Source: WJMD01 sp964596015
GTDB taxonomy: Bacteria > Joyebacterota > Joyebacteria > Joyebacterales > Joyebacteraceae
DNA: 64,000 nt
NCBI GenBank assembly: GCA_964596015.1
Contig: CAZQSB010000006.1
Span: 33,979-97,978 of the forward strand
Direction: 5' to 3'
Below the pieces are notes generated by a model. The model did no database searches. It was given only the letters and a program-made list of their open reading frames with translations, and had not been told where the DNA came from. Within the stretch, counting starts at the first letter, position 1. Every line of letters begins with the position of its first letter. Both the position numbers and the translations under genes were made by a program. Of the stretch, positions 51,264 through 59,966 are shown piece by piece.

Positions 51264-52708
51264 TATTGAGCAGTATTCATGCCAGGTCCGGTCTGTCGCG
51301 TCAGCAGGCTCACGACGACGACGGCGATGAGGGCCAGGAAGAACGCCGGGACGAGCTCATAGACGATCGCCTTGAGGGCCGGGACGTTGTGCCAGACGAC
51401 CGACGTCGCCGAGCCGACGACCATGCCCGCAAGCACGCCCCACTTCGTGGTCCGCTTCCACCAGAGCGAGAGGACTATCGCCGGCCCGAACGCCGCTCCG
51501 AGCCCCGCCCAGGCGTAGAGCACGAACCAGTAGACCGTTTCCTCGGCCCGGAGCGCCAGCACGAACGCGACGGCGCCGATGACGAGCGTGCCGACGCGAC
51601 TGATGGCGACCAGCCTTCGCTGCGACGCCTCGCGGTTCATGAGCTGGTGGTAGATGTCTTCCGAGAGCGCCGAGGTCGCGACGAGGAGCTGCGAGTCGGC
51701 CGTCGACATCATCGCCGCGATGGCCGCCGAGATGATGATGCCCGCGATGCCCGCGGGAAGGAACGCCTTGGCGACCTCCGGCATGACGTGTTCGGCGTCG
51801 GCAAGCGTTCCGGCCCCGAAGTGCGCGAGCCCGGCGATGCCGACGAGCACGGCGCCCCAGAACGCGATGACGACCCACGACATCGCGATGAGCGTTCCCT
51901 TCCGAAGGTCCTTCGAACGCCGGATGGCCATGAACCGCGTCAGAAGGTGCGGCTGACCGACGTAGCCGAGCCCGATGCCCAGGCTCCCGATGACGAGCCC
52001 CATGATGAGCGACCTTCCGGTCTGACCGCCGGTGACCGTGAGAAGGTCCGGGTCGATGGCCGAGATCCGCTCGGCGATGCCGGCCGTGCCTCCCATCTCC
52101 ATCCAGGCGGCGACGGGGAGGATGATCATGGCGGAGGCCATGAGGATGCCCTGGACCAGGTCGGTCCAGGCGACCGCGAAGAAGCCGCCCATGATGGTAT
52201 AGAAGAGGATGATGACCGCCCCGATCACCATGCCCCAGAACGGCTCGAGGCCGAAGGTCGAGTGGAGGACCTTGCCGGCGGCGAGGAACTGCGCCGAGAC
52301 GTAGAACGTGAAGAAGAACACGATGATGGCCATCGAGACGATGCGGAGCGCGTGGCTGGCGTCGCCGAACCGGGCCTCGAAGTAGTCGGGGAGGGTGAGC
52401 GCGTCGAGGCGCTCGGTCTCGTCGCGGAGCCGTCGCGCGACGAGCGTCCACGAAACGAAGATGCCGGCGGCGCAGCCGATGGAAGACCAGATGGCCGAGA
52501 AGCCGCTCGCGAGAGCGAGACCGGGAAGCCCGATGAGCAGCCACGCGCTCTCGCCGCTCGCGCGTTCGCTGAAGGCGACGACCCACGCGCCCAGCCGTCT
52601 GCCGGCCAGCAGGAAGTCTGCGAGCGTCTTCGTGAAACGGAACGCGATGAGGCCGACCACCACGACGACGACGAGATAGCCGATGAAGCCAAGGAGGACC
52701 GGGTCCAT
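51263..52708 (-). CDS. putP: Sodium:proline symporter-like (SSS family)
   Basis: 481 residues and about 13 membrane helices. ERASGESAWLLIGLPG matches TM2 of PutP (SGRSSAWLL-type in the family), ADFLLAGRRLGAWVVAFSE precedes it, and GLGYVGQPHLLTRFMA and IAAMMSTADSQLLVATSAL (sodium-site region) follow. It probably imports proline with sodium, consistent with pruA nearby. The AGGAGG ribosome site lies inside the end of a 31-codon gene located three bases upstream. The substrate is inferred from family resemblance. Confidence 0.85.
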   Translation of the reverse strand: MDPVLLGFIGYLVVVVVVGLIAFRFTKTLADFLLAGRRLGAWVVAFSERASGESAWLLIGLPGLALASGFSAIWSSIGCAAGIFVSWTLVARRLRDETERLDALTLPDYFEARFGDASHALRIVSMAIIVFFFTFYVSAQFLAAGKVLHSTFGLEPFWGMVIGAVIILFYTIMGGFFAVAWTDLVQGILMASAMIILPVAAWMEMGGTAGIAERISAIDPDLLTVTGGQTGRSLIMGLVIGSLGIGLGYVGQPHLLTRFMAIRRSKDLRKGTLIAMSWVVIAFWGAVLVGIAGLAHFGAGTLADAEHVMPEVAKAFLPAGIAGIIISAAIAAMMSTADSQLLVATSALSEDIYHQLMNREASQRRLVAISRVGTLVIGAVAFVLALRAEETVYWFVLYAWAGLGAAFGPAIVLSLWWKRTTKWGVLAGMVVGSATSVVWHNVPALKAIVYELVPAFFLALIAVVVVSLLTRQTGPGMNTAQ

Positions 52709-52711
52709 CCG

Positions 52712-52807
52712 CTACCTCCTCTCTCTGGTTCTGACGAAGAAGATGATCGTGAGGACCATGAGGACGACGGGGGGAGCTACAACCCAGAAGACGGTCGATG
52801 CCGGCAT
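52712..52807 (-). CDS. 31-residue single-helix protein, symporter accessory candidate
   Basis: A 31-residue gene starting at ATG 52807, preceded by an excellent site (GAAGGAGG 5-6 bases upstream). The product is one membrane helix (STVFWVVAPPVVLMVLTIIF) followed by a basic tail RTRERR. Its stop is 3 bases before the symporter ATG. Small accessory proteins of this form are encoded before some SSS symporters and assist assembly or transport. It was probably missed by length cut-offs. A promoter is visible upstream (52918-52946). Confidence 0.7.
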   Translation of the reverse strand: MPASTVFWVVAPPVVLMVLTIIFFVRTRERR

Positions 52808-52917
52808 GGCGACCTCCTTCGACGGGCGCGGACGCTCGCGCGGGGCCGCCGGCGAACGCCGGGGCGCCGCGTCCCGTTCCGCGGCGTGAGCGGGAGTCAG
52901 CTCGTTTGTCGGGCGGG

Positions 52918-52946
52918 ATGGTAGCACAGACGGCACGGAAGGCCAA
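52918..52946 (-). promoter_or_regulatory. Putative promoter of the small accessory gene and putP
   Basis: On the minus strand TTGGCC (52946-52941), a 17-base spacer and TACCAT (52923-52918), about 105 bases before the ATG at 52807. Confidence 0.55.
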
Positions 52947-52997
52947 GCAGGCGACGGGGAGATGACGAGAACCGGGTTCCTCTGCGGAACGCCGCCT

Positions 52998-53903
52998 CTA
53001 GCGCTCGCCTCCCTCGACGGGCAGGTCCGGGTCGTTGCCCCACTCGGCCCACGAGCCGTCGTAGAGGCGGACGCGCTCGAAGCCCAGAAGCCTCAGGGTG
53101 AAGTAGCTGTGAGCGGCCCGCGCTCCGACCTGGCAGTAGGTGGCGACCTCCATACCGGGCGTCACGCCGAGCCCGGCCAGGTTCTCCCGGATCTCCTCGA
53201 GCGGCCGGAAGAGTCCCGAGCCGTCCGGTTCGAGGGAGAGCGTCCACTCGTAGTGCTCGGCGCCGGGAATGTGGCCGCCGTGGTCCGACATCGCCTCCTC
53301 GCCCGAGTACTCGGCCGGGGTCCGGACGTCCAGGATGACGACATCAGGGTCATCGAGGTGTTCGAGAACCCATTCGTCCGTCGCATACAGACTCTCCCGC
53401 AGCGAGACCGAGAAGTCACCGTCCGCGATGTGAGGCCGGTGCGACTCGACCTCGCCGCCGCAGCAGACCCAGTTCATCCAGCCGCCGTTCAGGACATGGA
53501 CGTCTTCATGGCCCAGATACTCGAGCGCCCAGAAGAGCCGGGACGCCAGCAGAGCCGGCCCCTCGTCGTAGACGACGACCGTGGACGTGTCGGTCACGCC
53601 CGCGGCGTCGAGCACGACGCTCATCGTCTCGGTCGAGACGAGCATGCCGGGAACGCCGTCCAGCTCGCGCGAGAGCCACTCCTTGGAGACGTACGACGCG
53701 CCGGGGATGTGGCCCGCCTCGAACTCGTAGATGTCACGTCCGACGTCGATGACCCTTACACCCGGAGCGTCCAGGTTCGCGGACAGCCAGTCGACGTCGA
53801 CGAGAAGCGGCGCCTCCTGTGCGGGAGCGGGCTGAACGAGCGCGAGGGCGGCGATCACGGTCAGCAGATGAAGCCACCTCAAGGACAGCCTCCTTGTTCT
53901 CAT
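52998..53903 (-). CDS. Exported two-domain rhodanese (sulfurtransferase)
   Basis: 301 residues. The signal peptide ends near ALVQPAPAQ. Two rhodanese domains follow: the first (VDVDWLSANLDAPGVRVIDV, GHIPGASYVSKEWL) has WVCCGGEV where its active site loop might be, and the second carries the active loop ATYCQVGARAAHS with the catalytic Cys. This is the pattern of thiosulfate or 3-mercaptopyruvate sulfurtransferases. The ATG 53903 overlaps the previous stop as ATGA. A TTG at 53882 has a perfect AGGAGG 6 bases upstream and is an alternative start. It handles sulfane sulfur, probably in the periplasm. Confidence 0.85.
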   Translation of the reverse strand: MRTRRLSLRWLHLLTVIAALALVQPAPAQEAPLLVDVDWLSANLDAPGVRVIDVGRDIYEFEAGHIPGASYVSKEWLSRELDGVPGMLVSTETMSVVLDAAGVTDTSTVVVYDEGPALLASRLFWALEYLGHEDVHVLNGGWMNWVCCGGEVESHRPHIADGDFSVSLRESLYATDEWVLEHLDDPDVVILDVRTPAEYSGEEAMSDHGGHIPGAEHYEWTLSLEPDGSGLFRPLEEIRENLAGLGVTPGMEVATYCQVGARAAHSYFTLRLLGFERVRLYDGSWAEWGNDPDLPVEGGER

Positions 53904-54394
53904 GGACACGGTTCGGCGGAGTAGTAACGCCAGTGCGGTCTGCTGCAGAGATGGGCCCGAAGCGCCCGCCCGACCCTGAACGCGGCGTCCTCGCACGGAA
54001 CCAGCCAGAGGACGGTTCTCGAGCCCGTCACGGAGTCGTCCAACCATCCGTCGTCGATGACGGTCACCCGGACCCACCGGAACGGGCGTCCGGGTTCCCA
54101 CTCGCCCGGCGCATGGCTCGCTTCGATCAGGCGACGACGACCGACAAGTCGCCGGCCCGCCAGTTCGAGCCCTACCTTCAACGGATCGTCCGTCCAATCC
54201 GCGCCGCGGGCTTCGGCCGCGCGCAGCGAGTCGGTCAGGGCGCCGGCGTCGAGGCGCTCGACGGAGCGCACGTTGGTGTCGGTCCCGAGCGCGAAAGCGG
54301 TGAGATCGTCGGCGGCGAGCTCGTCGACCTGGTAGGCCGCTGCGACCGACGCGGCCAGGGTCAGAGCGCACGCTGCCGGCACGAGCTTCCTCAC
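53900..54394 (-). CDS. Unrecognised exported protein
   Basis: 164 residues from GTG 54394, with GGGAGGAG upstream. A signal peptide (LVPAACALTLAASVAAA) precedes a soluble body with no family I recognise: DELAADDLTAFALGTDTNVR, DPLKVGLELAGRRLVGRRR, FRWVRVTVIDDGWLDDSVTG, and a C-terminal Cys-containing end (HLCSRPHWRYYSAEPCP). It ends in an ATGA overlap with the rhodanese gene, so it is probably co-translated. Role unknown, perhaps linked to sulfur handling through its neighbour. Confidence 0.6.
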   Translation of the reverse strand: MRKLVPAACALTLAASVAAAYQVDELAADDLTAFALGTDTNVRSVERLDAGALTDSLRAAEARGADWTDDPLKVGLELAGRRLVGRRRLIEASHAPGEWEPGRPFRWVRVTVIDDGWLDDSVTGSRTVLWLVPCEDAAFRVGRALRAHLCSRPHWRYYSAEPCP

Positions 54395-54436
54395 GGAACT
54401 CCTCCCTTCCGGACACGCTTGCCGGACCGTGCCGGG

Positions 54437-55588
54437 CTACGCAGCTTCGAATCGTACGTCGAGCGGGAGGCCGCGCTTCTTCAGTTCCTCGATGAAGCGT
54501 CCCGGGTCGACTGCCAGCTCCTGCGGGACCGCGCCGGGGCTGGTCTCGCCGCGGGCCATCATCTGGCAGATGATGGATGACGGGTAGGCCGTGTCGCGCA
54601 TCATCGCCGTGATGCCCCGGTCCGGCTCGCCGTAGTCGACCATTTCGTAGGTCGCCCTCGTGCTCGAGCCTTCCCTGGTCCCGTCGACCGTGACCCTGAG
54701 CAGGACGACGTCGCGGCCGGAACGCGGGAGGTTGAGCGACAGCAATTCCTCGAGCACGCGCCTCGGCTGGATCATCCGGCCGTCGATCTCAACGGGGTCG
54801 CGGCTCATGAGCCCCAGACGGTACATGGCGTGCATCTTCGCAGCATGTCCGGGGTAGCGGATGGTCTTGTAGTCGAGGTTGCGGACCTTGCCGAGGAGCG
54901 TGCGCGGCAGGGTCGAGGCGCCGCCGGAGGTGTGGAACGCTTCAAGCCGGCCGAAGGGCTCGGGGAAGGAGATCTCCTCGACCTCGGTCAGGGGCTCGAG
55001 GTCGCCGACCGTCTTGCCGCCGCGGATGGCGAGACAGGGCTCGACGTACTCGTTGATGAGGCCCTGGACGGAGAAGACGATCATGTAATCGAGCGGCGGC
55101 TTGGGGTCGACAGGGAGCCCGCCGACGCGGATGTGCACGTCCAGCGCCTCGTCCATGGAGGAAACGCCGTGCATCGCGAGAAGCGAAACCATGCCCGGCG
55201 CGAGTCCCGTGTCGGGGATCACCGTGACGCCGCGGTCCCTTGCCTTCTCGTCCAGCGCGAGCTCGGCGTCGACGACGGAGTTGTTGCCGCCGAGGTCGCA
55301 GTAGTGGATGCCCGCGTCGATGGCCGCGTTCGCGAGCTCCACGTTGTACGTGTAGCTCACGGCCCCGAGCGCGGCGTCGACGTCCTTCATGACCTCGGCG
55401 ACCGCGCTGATCTCGCCGACGTTGAGCTCGAGGGTCTCGAGTTTGTCCGAGTCGACGAGGCTCCTCGTTTCCTCGAGGCACTCGCTGTTCACGTCTGCGA
55501 CGAGGACCGAGTCGACGTCGTCCTGACGCGACATGTCGAAGGCTGCGGCGCGACCCATCAGACCGCCGCCGAGGACGAGCAGGCGCAT
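54437..55588 (-). CDS. Saccharopine/lysine dehydrogenase-like protein
   Basis: 383 residues. An NAD(P)-binding Rossmann fold begins VLGGGLMGRAAAFDMSRQD. Then GAVSYTYNVELANAAIDAGI, HYCDLGGNNSVVD and GVTVIPDTGLAPGMVSLLA match the saccharopine dehydrogenase superfamily, closest in pattern to lysine 6-dehydrogenase-type enzymes. The C-terminal domain contains LDYKTIRYPGHAAKMHAMYR. It probably oxidises an amino acid such as lysine. The start has GGGAGGA. It lies 13 bases after the phosphoesterase gene and leads into two further minus-strand genes. Confidence 0.85.
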   Translation of the reverse strand: MRLLVLGGGLMGRAAAFDMSRQDDVDSVLVADVNSECLEETRSLVDSDKLETLELNVGEISAVAEVMKDVDAALGAVSYTYNVELANAAIDAGIHYCDLGGNNSVVDAELALDEKARDRGVTVIPDTGLAPGMVSLLAMHGVSSMDEALDVHIRVGGLPVDPKPPLDYMIVFSVQGLINEYVEPCLAIRGGKTVGDLEPLTEVEEISFPEPFGRLEAFHTSGGASTLPRTLLGKVRNLDYKTIRYPGHAAKMHAMYRLGLMSRDPVEIDGRMIQPRRVLEELLSLNLPRSGRDVVLLRVTVDGTREGSSTRATYEMVDYGEPDRGITAMMRDTAYPSSIICQMMARGETSPGAVPQELAVDPGRFIEELKKRGLPLDVRFEAA

Positions 55589-55601
55589 GGTTCCTCCCTC
55601 G

Positions 55602-58343
55602 CTATCTTACGACCACGAGCTTCCTTCGGATCGAGAAGCCCTCGCTGCTCAGACTGTAGTAGTAGACGCCCGAGGCCACCGGTCGGCCGGAGCCGTCCCT
55701 GAGGTCCCAGGTCGCCTCGTGAGGTCCCGCCTCCGCGACGCCGGAGTAGGGCGTCGCGACCAGACGGCCGGCGACGTCGTAGATCCTGAGGTCGACCGGT
55801 CCGCGGGACTCCAGTGTGAAAGCGAGCGTCGCGCTGTTCCGCGCCGGGTTCGGCCGGCTTTGACGGAGCGCGATGTCGTAGGGTCCACCGGCGGTCGTGT
55901 CGGGCGCGATGCCGACGGCGGCCGCGCCGTGAGCGGGGACATCGAGGCCGACGAGACAGTGCGCCACGTTGCCGTCCACGACGGTCTGGATGAGGGACCC
56001 CGAGTCGACCGCGTAGGGCGCCCCGTCGGCTCTCAACCTGAAGCGCACGACGGCGTGCTCGAAGCGCTCAGCGGTCCCGTTCGTGACCTCGGCCGTGAGG
56101 GAGTCGGCCGTCCCGTCGTTCGGACCGTCGAACGTCGTCTCGAGCAGGAGGCCCAGAGAACCGGCGCTGGTGGTGTTCGAGGGAAGCACCGCGCCGTCCG
56201 AGAAGCGCACCACACGGTAGAGCCTCCGACCGTCGCACACCGTTCCGGTCGAGATGTTGTAGGGAGGCTGGGACACGGACCCGGACGACCAGTGGATGTG
56301 ACCCCAGAGGGCGCAGTCGACGTCCAGAGCCTGGAGGTCGATCTGGTCTCCGAAATCGTAGTGGTAGAAGAGCACGGTAGGCGTGGTCGGGCCCGCGAGC
56401 TGGAGGTCGGCGAGAAGCCACTCCTGCTGATCGTCGGTCAGGCTCTCGTTGCCGTAGATCCACTGACGCCAGTGGTCGTAGTTGTCGTACGTCTCGAGAC
56501 CGACGAAATGGACGCCGGCGTAGTCGAAGCTGTAGTCCTGTGTGCGGACCGGCCAGCCGGCGGGCGGGTCGGCGAGATAGCGCCAGCCGAAGAACCGCCA
56601 CCAGTCGCGCCGGGCGGTGCCGTCCGACGGCGGCGTGCTGTTCCAGCCGCCGATGTCGTGGTTTCCGGCGACGACGTAGACCGGCACATCGAGGGTCTTG
56701 AGAAGACGCTGCGCCCTGGTGAAGACTCGGGCGCCCAGATAGTCCTCCAGCTCTCCCTCGTTGACGAGGTCGCCCGTCAGCAGGACGAAGGCCGGGTTGA
56801 TGGTGTTGATGTCCTCGATGACGGTCCTGAGATCGTTCATCTCCGACGAATCCTCGAGGGCCTCTTCGCCGTCGTGAGAAAAGTTGTGGGTCGGGAGGTG
56901 GGTGTCCGTGATGTGAACGATGTAGAAGTCGTCGTCGATCGAACGCCTCACGAAGACCGCGTTCGCCACCGTGTCCGCGATGCCGCCCGACGCCGTCACG
57001 ACGAGGTCGCGCATCCCCTCGTGGGCGTCGGCCGGAACGACGGCGTTGACGAACCAGAGCTTCCTGGTGTCATCGAACGTCGCGCCCCCGAGCGTGAGGG
57101 TTGCCTCGCCGTGGTCGTCGCGCAGGGCGGCGCCCCATCCTGTGGTCGATGGGGGCGCCAGCGCCTCGATGACGAACTCCCCCCCGGGAGTCGAGATGGC
57201 CGGGACCGAGAGGATGGGACGCATGACGACGGTCAGCGTGTCGCCCTTGTCGGCGTTCCAGCCGACTGGCCGGAGTTCCAGCTCGACCCGCGTCGTTCCT
57301 CCGGCGGCCACGACGAGCTCGATGTCCTCGCTGTAGTAGCCGGACGCGGTGACGTCTATCTCGAAGGGCGAGGGAGGGAGCGTCGCGCTGAAGCTCCCGT
57401 CGGTTCCCGTGACCATGCGGGTGTAGGGCGCGAGCCCGTAGACCTCGCAGTCCAGGAGCGCTCCCTCGACGCCGAGACCCGTCGCTCCCGAAACCGCGAC
57501 CCCCTCGATGACGCCGACGGCCGTGCCCCGGGCCGCGTGCACCGCGTCGCTCGCGTCCGAGAGGTCGTCCCCGACACAGAGGTGTCTCCGGAAGACGACC
57601 GAGTCGCCCGGCGAGAGGACCCTCTGGAGCACGCGCGTGTCCGTCCAGTCGATGCCGTGCGTCGACGACATGGACCCGCTCTGTGGGCAGTAGCCGTAGG
57701 ACGCCGCCCCCTCCGCGCCCACCCATTCATCATACAGCGTGGTCGTGCCTGTGATGTCGTAGCCGTAGCCGGGCGCGAAGTGGAGCGCGTCGCCCCAGCC
57801 GATCGCGTCCCCGGCGGCTATCTGGCGCTCGGAACTTCCCTCGTTCGTGACGACGGTCTCGAGGAGCAGCGATGCCAGGCCCGGAGACAGCCTGTAGCGC
57901 GTGACCACCGCGAGGTCCGGGAACTCGGAGTCGGCGCCGTTCAGAACGACGAGGGCGTCGTCATCTCCTGAGGCGACGCGCATCGAGTCGTAGACGGCCT
58001 GCCTGGGCCAGTCGCCAAGCGTGAGGAAGACGTGTTCGAGGACGTCGAGTCTCGAGGCGGACGACGCGGCGTCCAGCAGGTGCCCGCCGGCCGCGGCGTC
58101 CTCGGGCGCGTGGTCGAGGGCGCCGACGATGAATACGGCCCGGCCGTTCTCGAGGAGCACATCGCCGAGGTCACCTTCGGCGCGGGTTCCGTCGAGAAGG
58201 TCTGATTCGTTCACGATGACTCGCGCGGACGCGCTCTCCGGCCGAGACGCGACGAACGCCGGCCTTGGAACCACGCCTGCGGAGGCCGAAAGAGCGTACA
58301 GGAACACCAACACCGCCACAGCGGCGGTCTTCTGAAGCCTCAT
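55602..58343 (-). CDS. Secreted calcineurin-like phosphoesterase with sorting domain
   Basis: 913 residues with a signal peptide (AVAVLVFLYALSASAG). The N-terminal about 300 residues are a beta-rich region. A carboxypeptidase-regulatory-like domain follows (LGVEGALLDCEVYGLAP). The metallophosphoesterase set is complete: HITDTHLPTH, LLTGDLVNEGE, VAGNHDIGG, a His in LFYHYDFGDQ, and ALWGHIHWSSG (dimetal ligands). The C-terminus is a FlgD-like sorting domain (SRPNPARNSATLAFTLE). The substrate is unknown. It starts at ATG 58343 with AAGGA 8 bases upstream and leads the minus-strand operon down to the rhodanese. Confidence 0.85.
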   Translation of the reverse strand: MRLQKTAAVAVLVFLYALSASAGVVPRPAFVASRPESASARVIVNESDLLDGTRAEGDLGDVLLENGRAVFIVGALDHAPEDAAAGGHLLDAASSASRLDVLEHVFLTLGDWPRQAVYDSMRVASGDDDALVVLNGADSEFPDLAVVTRYRLSPGLASLLLETVVTNEGSSERQIAAGDAIGWGDALHFAPGYGYDITGTTTLYDEWVGAEGAASYGYCPQSGSMSSTHGIDWTDTRVLQRVLSPGDSVVFRRHLCVGDDLSDASDAVHAARGTAVGVIEGVAVSGATGLGVEGALLDCEVYGLAPYTRMVTGTDGSFSATLPPSPFEIDVTASGYYSEDIELVVAAGGTTRVELELRPVGWNADKGDTLTVVMRPILSVPAISTPGGEFVIEALAPPSTTGWGAALRDDHGEATLTLGGATFDDTRKLWFVNAVVPADAHEGMRDLVVTASGGIADTVANAVFVRRSIDDDFYIVHITDTHLPTHNFSHDGEEALEDSSEMNDLRTVIEDINTINPAFVLLTGDLVNEGELEDYLGARVFTRAQRLLKTLDVPVYVVAGNHDIGGWNSTPPSDGTARRDWWRFFGWRYLADPPAGWPVRTQDYSFDYAGVHFVGLETYDNYDHWRQWIYGNESLTDDQQEWLLADLQLAGPTTPTVLFYHYDFGDQIDLQALDVDCALWGHIHWSSGSVSQPPYNISTGTVCDGRRLYRVVRFSDGAVLPSNTTSAGSLGLLLETTFDGPNDGTADSLTAEVTNGTAERFEHAVVRFRLRADGAPYAVDSGSLIQTVVDGNVAHCLVGLDVPAHGAAAVGIAPDTTAGGPYDIALRQSRPNPARNSATLAFTLESRGPVDLRIYDVAGRLVATPYSGVAEAGPHEATWDLRDGSGRPVASGVYYYSLSSEGFSIRRKLVVVR

Positions 58344-58421
58344 GAACGGGTCCTTCCTCGGGGACGTGCCGCCGGGGCGGTGGGTGCCGTCAAGGAAAGG
58401 GAGTGCCGCCTGCCAGCATCC

Positions 58422-58450
58422 ATCATACGATTCGGAGCGGCTTCGCACAA
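58422..58450 (-). promoter_or_regulatory. Putative promoter of the phosphoesterase operon
   Basis: On the minus strand TTGTGC (58450-58445), a 17-base spacer and TATGAT (58427-58422), about 75 bases before the ATG. Confidence 0.6.
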
Positions 58451-58464
58451 GGAGCGGAGCCTGC

Positions 58465-58493
58465 TCGACGGGGCGGCGCCGGGCGTGTAGCAT
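58465..58493 (+). promoter_or_regulatory. Weak putative promoter of the methyltransferase gene
   Basis: TCGACG at 58465-58470, a 17-base spacer and TAGCAT at 58488-58493. The -35 box matches consensus only at four of six positions. Confidence 0.35.
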
Positions 58494-58588
58494 CGGTCAC
58501 GAAGCCCCGGTCGGGCGGCGGGGCGCACGTTCGGGGAGGACCGGGCCGCCCATGGGCGACCATTCGTCGATGCGACGGAGGATACGCG

Positions 58589-59338
58589 ATGACACAGAAT
58601 GACTGGGAGCGCTTCTTCGACGCCCACGCGGCGTCCTACATGGAGAACGTCTTCACGCGGGCGACCACGGATGAGGTCGATTTCCTTGTCGAGGAGCTCG
58701 GCCTTCGGGAGGGAGACAGGGTCCTCGACGTCGGCTGCGGCACGGGCAGACACGCCGTCGAGCTGGCGAAGCGGGGATTCGCGGTCACCGGCATCGACCT
58801 TTCCCGAGGCATGCTCCGCGAGGCCGAGCGGCACGCGGAGGAAGAGGGGGTGTCGGTCAGGTTCCTTCACGGCGACGCGACGGCAGACCTTCCCGAAGGG
58901 CCTTTCGATGCCGCGGTATCGCTCTGCGAGGGCGCGTTCGGTCTTCTGGGGCGCGGCGACGACCCGGTCGAACAGCCGCTTTCCATCCTGAAGGGCATGA
59001 GCGCGGCGCTCGGTGAGGGCGGGAGCCTCGTCGTGACCGTCCTGAACGGTCTCAGGGCCGCTCGCGCCGCGGGGCGCGACCCGTCGTTCGGCGACTTCGA
59101 TCCGACCGCGATGACCGAGACGGGCGAGATGACGGAGCGCGGTCCCGACGGCGACGTGACCGTCGTGACAAGGGAACGGAGCTTCGTCCCCACCGAGCTC
59201 GTTCTCATGGCGCGCACGGCGGGCCTCGAGGTCCGAGCGCTCTGGGGCGGGACCGCCGGCGCCTGGAACAGGCAGCCCGTCGAACTCGACGAGATGGAGA
59301 TCATGCTCGTCGCCCGCAGGTCCGTGGCGACGTCCTGA
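58589..59338 (+). CDS. Class I SAM-dependent methyltransferase
   Basis: 249 residues from ATG 58589, with CGGAGG upstream. The SAM motif is DRVLDVGCGTGRHAVELAKR with GIDLSRGMLREAE, a UbiE/Coq5-like class I fold. The motif after beta 4 is FDAAVSLCEGAFGLLG. The substrate is unknown; a UbiE- or small-molecule-type methyltransferase is likely. It is the first gene of a plus-strand run with the TrmO-like gene 29 bases downstream. Confidence 0.85.
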   Translation: MTQNDWERFFDAHAASYMENVFTRATTDEVDFLVEELGLREGDRVLDVGCGTGRHAVELAKRGFAVTGIDLSRGMLREAERHAEEEGVSVRFLHGDATADLPEGPFDAAVSLCEGAFGLLGRGDDPVEQPLSILKGMSAALGEGGSLVVTVLNGLRAARAAGRDPSFGDFDPTAMTETGEMTERGPDGDVTVVTRERSFVPTELVLMARTAGLEVRALWGGTAGAWNRQPVELDEMEIMLVARRSVATS

Positions 59339-59367
59339 CGTTCATCCTTGAAAGCCGGAGTCTGGTC

Positions 59368-59883
59368 ATGAAGCGTGAGTTCGCCATGGTGCCCATAGGT
59401 GTCATCAGAACGCCTCACACGGAGACGGCCAAGACGCCCATTCAGCCGATCTTCGCGCGGGGCATCGAGGGCGTCGTGGAGCTCGAGCCCGAGTTCGACG
59501 GCGGTCTCGAAGATATCGAGGGATTCACCTACGTCTACCTCATCTACGTGTTCGACAGGAGCGGGGAGGCGACGCTTCGGGTGAAGCCCTTCCTGGAGGA
59601 CGAGGAGCGCGGCGTCTTCGCTACCCGCGCGCCCAGGCGACCGAACCCCATCGGCCTGAGCCTCGTCAGGGTCGTCCGGCGCGACGGGAGGAGGCTTCAT
59701 GTCGCGGATGTCGACATCCTTGACGGGACGCCGCTGCTCGACATCAAGCCCTACTCGCGGCGCTTCGACGAGCGGCCGGACGCCCAGTCGGGATGGCAGG
59801 AGGCGCTCGACGAGCGCGATGTCCCGCGCCTCGGTCGAAGGGGCTGCGCGCTTCCCACCGACGATGAGGACGACGCTTCCTGA
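59368..59883 (+). CDS. TrmO/TsaA-like SAM-binding protein (tRNA N6-methyltransferase family)
   Basis: 171 residues of a TsaA/TrmO domain: MVPIGVIRTPHTETAKTPIQ, then YLIYVFDRSGEA, FATRAPRRPNPIGLSLVRVV (SAM-binding RxPxRPNPIG) and VDILDGTPLLDIKPY. Family members methylate N6-threonylcarbamoyladenosine in tRNA. This protein has only the single domain, so it may belong to the shorter branch whose function is not settled. The ATG follows GGAG by 7 bases. Confidence 0.85.
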   Translation: MKREFAMVPIGVIRTPHTETAKTPIQPIFARGIEGVVELEPEFDGGLEDIEGFTYVYLIYVFDRSGEATLRVKPFLEDEERGVFATRAPRRPNPIGLSLVRVVRRDGRRLHVADVDILDGTPLLDIKPYSRRFDERPDAQSGWQEALDERDVPRLGRRGCALPTDDEDDAS

Positions 59884-59966
59884 GCTTCGCTTTCCGACTC
59901 CGGCCGGCCTGTGATAGACTGTCGCCGTGCTGCCCGGGGGGAACCACAGGGAGGGGAGGAGAGAGT

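Noticed and set aside
50157..52807. A putative toxin-antitoxin reading of the SatD-like pair
   Set aside because: Neither product has toxin or antitoxin features, and the membrane partner is too large and polytopic for a typical toxin.
55533..57971. 812-codon plus-strand frame opposite the phosphoesterase
   Set aside because: It is a shadow of a gene with a full metallophosphoesterase motif set.
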